Source: Proteobacteria bacterium UBA7447 (GTDB lineage: Bacteria; Pseudomonadota; Gammaproteobacteria; Arenicellales; UBA868). From it: a stretch of 9,808 nucleotides of DNA. Below, one piece after another: positions 6,622 through 9,808 of this stretch. Below the pieces are notes generated by a model. The model made no database searches. It was not told the DNA's origin and saw nothing but the letters and a program-made list of their open reading frames with translations. The position numbers were made by a program, and so were the translations under genes. How positions within the stretch are numbered: the stretch's first letter is position 1; every line of letters starts with the position of its first letter. The stretch covers positions 2,163 through 11,970 of the forward strand of contig DLPX01000072.1 in the NCBI GenBank assembly GCA_002477475.1, written 5' to 3'.

Positions 6622-7644
6622 GTGTTGGTCGTCGGTCCTGCCTGGATCGGCGATATGGTTATGGCGCAGTGCCTGTTTAAAGCGCTGAAATCAAGAGCAG
6701 ATGCCCCCGCCATTACCCTGACGGCACCGATGGTCACTGCGGGGTTGGCCTATCGGATGCCGGAAATTGACGAGATTATAGAAACGCCCTTTGAGCACGG
6801 ACGGCTGCAGATAGCTGACCGCTGGAGAATCGGCCGCTCGCTTCGGGGGCATCACTTTGATCAGGCCATCATCCTCCCGGGATCATTAAAGGCGGCTCTG
6901 CTGCCCTTCTTTGCCAAAGCCGCCGTCCGAACCGGCTACCGCGGCGAACCCAGGTGGGGTCTGGTTAACGATCCACGAACCCGGCCATCCACCAAAAGGG
7001 ATCCCATGGCCGCTCGCTTTGTCCAATTGGCCTTTGCGGATAGCGCGGCGACAGTCTCAAGCTACCCATACCCCCACCTTTCCAGCCACCCTCAAAACGT
7101 GCGGGAAGTCTTTCAAAGAATCGGCCGGGATGTCCCGTCCGCTCCCGTTATCGCGCTCTGTCCCGGCGCGGAATTCGGGCCGGCCAAACGCTGGCCCCAG
7201 GCGCACTTTGCATCGGTGGCAGATCATTTCCTTGAGCAGGGTTGGCAGGTCTGGCTGCTCGGAGGGAAAGGTGATCAGGCCGTTGCCGGGGACATCGTGA
7301 GATCATCCTCGGACCCTGAGCATTGTGTCAACCTGACCGGAAAAACCAGTATTGGCGACGCTATTGATCTGCTGGCTCATGCCCGTGCAGCGGTCAGCAA
7401 TGACTCCGGGCTGATGCACGTGGCCGCGGCCACGGGAACGCCGGTGGTCGGGATATTCGGCTCATCAAGTGAGCGTCACACGCCGCCGCTCGGGCCTTTA
7501 ACGGAGACTATCTCACAGACGCTCGATTGCCGCCCCTGTTTTGCCAGAGAATGTCCCCTTGGCCACACGCAGTGCCTCAAAACCCTTGAGCCTGCTCGCG
7601 TCATTACCGCGTTGTCCCGTTTACTTGAGCAAACGACTCACTAG
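6622..7644 (+). CDS. waaF: ADP-heptose:LPS heptosyltransferase II
   Basis: WaaF adds the second L-glycero-D-manno-heptose to the LPS inner core from ADP-heptose, on the cytoplasmic face of the inner membrane (glycosyltransferase family 9, GT-B fold). The 340-residue product matches the usual length of about 340-350. Visible motifs: N-terminal VVGPAWIGDMVMAQ, with the Asp expected to act as base; CPGAEFGPAKRWP (from Cys180); NDSGLMHVAAATGTPVVGIFG (from Asn260), the donor-binding loop; SSERHTPPL; and the cysteine-rich CRPCFARECPLGHTQCL typical of WaaF. GTG 6622 is the only usual start codon available after the previous stop, but it has no clear Shine-Dalgarno and leaves the N-terminus two residues shorter than typical homologues. 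The true start may lie slightly upstream (see findings). Confidence 0.95.
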   Translation: MLVVGPAWIGDMVMAQCLFKALKSRADAPAITLTAPMVTAGLAYRMPEIDEIIETPFEHGRLQIADRWRIGRSLRGHHFDQAIILPGSLKAALLPFFAKAAVRTGYRGEPRWGLVNDPRTRPSTKRDPMAARFVQLAFADSAATVSSYPYPHLSSHPQNVREVFQRIGRDVPSAPVIALCPGAEFGPAKRWPQAHFASVADHFLEQGWQVWLLGGKGDQAVAGDIVRSSSDPEHCVNLTGKTSIGDAIDLLAHARAAVSNDSGLMHVAAATGTPVVGIFGSSSERHTPPLGPLTETISQTLDCRPCFARECPLGHTQCLKTLEPARVITALSRLLEQTTH

Positions 7645-7672
7645 ATCGACGTAAAATGGACCAGCATTTTTT

Positions 7673-7678
7673 GGGAAG
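7673..7678 (+). promoter_or_regulatory. Shine-Dalgarno for galE
   Basis: GGGAAG sits six bases before GTG 7685 and supports that GTG as the start. No ATG in the same frame lies nearby upstream. Confidence 0.5.
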
Positions 7679-7684
7679 CCTCTC

Positions 7685-8707
7685 GTGAGTACTAAACCCC
7701 TCTCCGTCCTCGTTACTGGCGGCGCTGGATACATCGGCTCGCACACTACCCGGCAACTGGTTGCAGCGGGCCATCAGGTTACCGTCGTGGATAACCTTTA
7801 CAGCGGCCATAAATGGGCAGTGTCGCCCGAAGCCGGATTTCATGAGTGCGACGCCGGAGATGCCAAAGCAATGCGGGCACTGATGAGGTCACAACGATTC
7901 GATGCCGTCGTCCATTTTGCAGGACACATCGTAGTGCCGGAATCTGTGTCAAACCCGGGCAAGTACTATCAAAACAACGTTGTCGGATCGCTCAACCTTA
8001 TCGAGTGCTGCCAGCAAGCCGGCGTGGGTCTTTTTGTTTTTTCATCCAGCGCGGCGGTCTACGGCAACCCGGCCGAGATTCCGGTTAATGAAAGCGCGTT
8101 AACCCATCCCATCAATCCCTACGGGCGCACCAAGCTCATTACCGAATGGACGCTTCAGGACTTCGCCGAGCGGACGCAGGCAGAAGCGGGTCTGCGATTC
8201 GTTGCCTTGCGGTATTTCAATGTGGCAGGGGCATCTCTTGACGGCACACTGGGTCAGGCTACTCCGGAGGCCACCCACCTGATCAAAGTGGCCTGTGAGA
8301 CAGCCTGTGGAAAACGCGATGCGGTGTCAGTTTTTGGTACCGATTACGACACCAAAGACGGCACCTGTATCCGGGACTATATCCATGTGGAGGATCTCGC
8401 GGGCGCACATCTGAAAGCGCTCGACTACCTGGCTGACGGCGGAGAGTCATCCATCCTGAATTGCGGCTATGGTCATGGCTATAGCGTGCGCGAAGTGCTC
8501 GAGATGGTGCGCACGGTCAGCGGCAAGCACTTTGAGATCCAGGAAGCCGGCAGGCGAGCAGGGGACCCCGCCTGCCTGGTATCGGACAACCGGGCGATTA
8601 GAGAGCGGTTGGGCTGGAAGCCCCAACATGATGACCTCGAAATCATTTGCTCTAGTGCATTCAAGTGGGAGCATGCGGGACATGCACCGAACCTAGGAAA
8701 TAGGTAA
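7685..8707 (+). CDS. galE: UDP-glucose 4-epimerase
   Basis: GalE interconverts UDP-glucose and UDP-galactose with tightly bound NAD in the cytoplasm. It serves galactose use and supplies UDP-galactose for surface polysaccharides. The 340-residue length matches the family (about 338). Seen in order: the NAD-binding glycine loop TGGAGYIGSH (11-20); VVDNLYSGH; VVHFAGHIVVPESV; catalytic-type Ser122 in FSSSAAVYG; the Tyr146-x3-Lys150 dyad in NPYGRTKLITE; LRYFNVAGA; DGTCIRDYIHVEDLA; and the C-terminal RRAGDPACLVSD nucleotide-binding segment followed by RLGWKP. The start is a GTG with a fair Shine-Dalgarno. The gene lies between waaF and waaG, which suggests that its UDP-galactose is used in LPS outer core or O-antigen, though this is inference. 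A TAAAAT at 7652-7657 could be a promoter -10, but no -35 matches. Confidence 0.95.
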   Translation: MSTKPLSVLVTGGAGYIGSHTTRQLVAAGHQVTVVDNLYSGHKWAVSPEAGFHECDAGDAKAMRALMRSQRFDAVVHFAGHIVVPESVSNPGKYYQNNVVGSLNLIECCQQAGVGLFVFSSSAAVYGNPAEIPVNESALTHPINPYGRTKLITEWTLQDFAERTQAEAGLRFVALRYFNVAGASLDGTLGQATPEATHLIKVACETACGKRDAVSVFGTDYDTKDGTCIRDYIHVEDLAGAHLKALDYLADGGESSILNCGYGHGYSVREVLEMVRTVSGKHFEIQEAGRRAGDPACLVSDNRAIRERLGWKPQHDDLEIICSSAFKWEHAGHAPNLGNR

Positions 8708-8782
8708 GGAATGGGTGGGAGCTGGGTAAGGAGCAAAGACAAAAGTCGCAAAAAAGAGCGGGGGAGAGGTAGAGTAGAATAA
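8702..8782 (+). other. Purine-rich leader between galE and waaG
   Basis: About 66 of these 81 bases are A or G on the + strand, including a run of six A and a run of five G, in contrast with the balanced coding sequence around it. It overlaps the last codons of galE and covers most of the 113-base gap before waaG. TAGAAT at 8775-8780 resembles a -10 element (five of six) but has no -35 partner. No hairpin or reading frame of note was seen in it. Confidence 0.5.
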
Positions 8783-8820
8783 GCGCGTCGACAGCAGAAC
8801 CGCGGACTGTCGGAACCACT

Positions 8821-9808
8821 ATGAAGCTTGCGCTTTGCCTCTACAAATATTTCCCCTACGGGGGCCTTCAGCGGGACTTTCTTCGCATTCTCAACGAGTG
8901 TCGCGACAGGAATCATTCGGTCCATGTGTATACAGGCGAGTGGCAGGGTGAGCGTCCCAACGGTGTCGACCTTCATGTTCTGAGGTCAAGCCGTCTTGGG
9001 GGAAACCACGTCCGCGACCGGCGGTTTTTCAGTCGTCTGCAAAAAGCCCTCGCGACCGAACAATTCGACGCGGTCATTGGCTTCAACAAGATGCCGGGTC
9101 TTGATCTTTACTACGGTGCCGACTTTTGCTACCTCGGCAGGGCCGCACCGCAGTATGGGCCGATGTACCGCTTTACCCCGCGCTATCGCCACCTTTACGC
9201 CTTCGAACGCGCTGTCTTCAGCCGGGACAGCGATACCCGGATATTGTCCCTATCCCATCGGGAAAAAAGCGTCTACCAGCAATACTACGGTACGCCTGAA
9301 GATCGGTTCCATATGCTTCCGGCGACCCTGGATCTTGACCGCCAGCCGGTAGAGGACCGATCCGGGATCCGGGCCCGTGTCCGTCAGGAACTCGACGTGG
9401 CGTCATCGGACACGCTGCTGCTCTTTGTCGGATCAGGATTCAAGACCAAGGGGCTGGACCGGGCGCTGATCGCGCTTTCGCACCTGCCATCGGGGCTTTC
9501 GGAACGCACACGGCTGGTGGTAGTGGGGCAGGACCAGGCGGGGCCATACCTGCGCCTCGCACAAAGACTGGGTGTTGCCGAGCGGGTTCAGTTCCTTGGG
9601 GGCAGAACGGATATTCCAGACCTTCTGGCGGCGGGAGATCTCCTGGTTCATCCGGCCTACATGGAAAACACAGGCACTATTTTGCTGGAGGCCATTGCTG
9701 CGGGGCTTCCCGTCATGGCCACGGACGTTTGTGGTTATGCGAGCCATATTGTCAAAGCCGTTGCGGGCAGGGTGCTGGCGTCCCCCTTTGATCAGGACGA
9801 ACGGGACC
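8821..9808 (+). CDS. waaG: LPS core glucosyltransferase I, 3' end cut by window edge
   Basis: WaaG transfers glucose from UDP-glucose onto the second heptose of the LPS inner core, starting the outer core at the cytoplasmic face of the inner membrane (glycosyltransferase family 4, GT-B fold). The frame is open from ATG 8821 to the window end, 329 complete codons of an expected 370 or so. Visible motifs: CLYKYFPYGGLQRDF (6-20), the hallmark N-terminus; GFNKMPGLD (87-95); SRYRH-like PRYRHLYAFERAVF; FKTKGLDRAL in the donor-phosphate region; VVVGQDQAG; HPAYMENTGTILLEAI with the EX7E pair Glu282/Glu290; and AAGLPVMATDVCGYASHI. GGAA at 8812-8815 is a modest ribosome-binding site five bases before the ATG. 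It acts on the product of WaaF, encoded two genes upstream. Confidence 0.95.
   Translation, partial: MKLALCLYKYFPYGGLQRDFLRILNECRDRNHSVHVYTGEWQGERPNGVDLHVLRSSRLGGNHVRDRRFFSRLQKALATEQFDAVIGFNKMPGLDLYYGADFCYLGRAAPQYGPMYRFTPRYRHLYAFERAVFSRDSDTRILSLSHREKSVYQQYYGTPEDRFHMLPATLDLDRQPVEDRSGIRARVRQELDVASSDTLLLFVGSGFKTKGLDRALIALSHLPSGLSERTRLVVVGQDQAGPYLRLAQRLGVAERVQFLGGRTDIPDLLAAGDLLVHPAYMENTGTILLEAIAAGLPVMATDVCGYASHIVKAVAGRVLASPFDQDERD

Noticed and set aside
7625..7657. Promoter for galE from TTGAGC (7625-7630) and TAAAAT (7652-7657)
   Set aside because: The -10-like hexamer is good, but the spacer is 21 bases, outside the functional range, and no other -35 fits.
8479..8976. Open frame of 165 codons on the minus strand across the galE-waaG gap
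   Set aside because: Overlaps the galE C-terminus and waaG N-terminus; its leucine/serine/proline-rich middle is just the complement of the purine-rich block.
1..9808. Mobile elements, CRISPR arrays, tRNA/rRNA genes, toxin-antitoxin or defence genes
   Set aside because: None seen on either strand; all substantial coding frames are accounted for by core metabolic and LPS genes.

Overview
The window is a chromosomal housekeeping and lipopolysaccharide (LPS)-core stretch from a moderately GC-rich Gram-negative bacterium, most likely a gammaproteobacterium. The evidence is the pairing of GlnE adenylyltransferase with an enteric-type WaaF/WaaG core-LPS set, and HemH, AroE and IlvE proteins that read like gammaproteobacterial versions. 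I see no mobile element, CRISPR array, rRNA, tRNA or prophage remnant. Coding density is very high, and the longest gap without a gene is about 170 bases.

Layout. The left edge cuts into hemH (ferrochelatase, +). It meets aroE (shikimate dehydrogenase, -) tail to tail, with the two stop codons adjacent and no spacer. A divergent gap of about 170 bases with a 10-base palindrome then separates aroE from glnE (+). From glnE to the right edge every gene is on the + strand: glnE, an unusual archaeal-looking lumazine synthase homologue (ribH-like), ilvE (branched-chain aminotransferase), a small CHCC zinc-finger protein, waaF (heptosyltransferase II), galE (UDP-glucose 4-epimerase) and the first 329 codons of waaG (LPS core glucosyltransferase), which runs off the right edge.

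Functionally, the left half covers heme, aromatic amino acid and nitrogen control functions. The middle covers riboflavin-type chemistry and branched-chain amino acids. The right half builds the LPS core: WaaF adds the second heptose, WaaG would add the first glucose to it, and GalE supplies UDP-galactose for later sugars. ilvE, the zinc-finger gene and waaF are closely spaced and probably co-transcribed.

Most of the window is ordinary core genome. Points worth a second look are the lumazine synthase homologue between glnE and ilvE, the glnE start region (no Shine-Dalgarno, overlapped by a 16-codon reading frame that would join it after a +1 shift), the unclear waaF start, and a strongly purine-rich leader ahead of waaG. 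I did not find a convincing new biological system.
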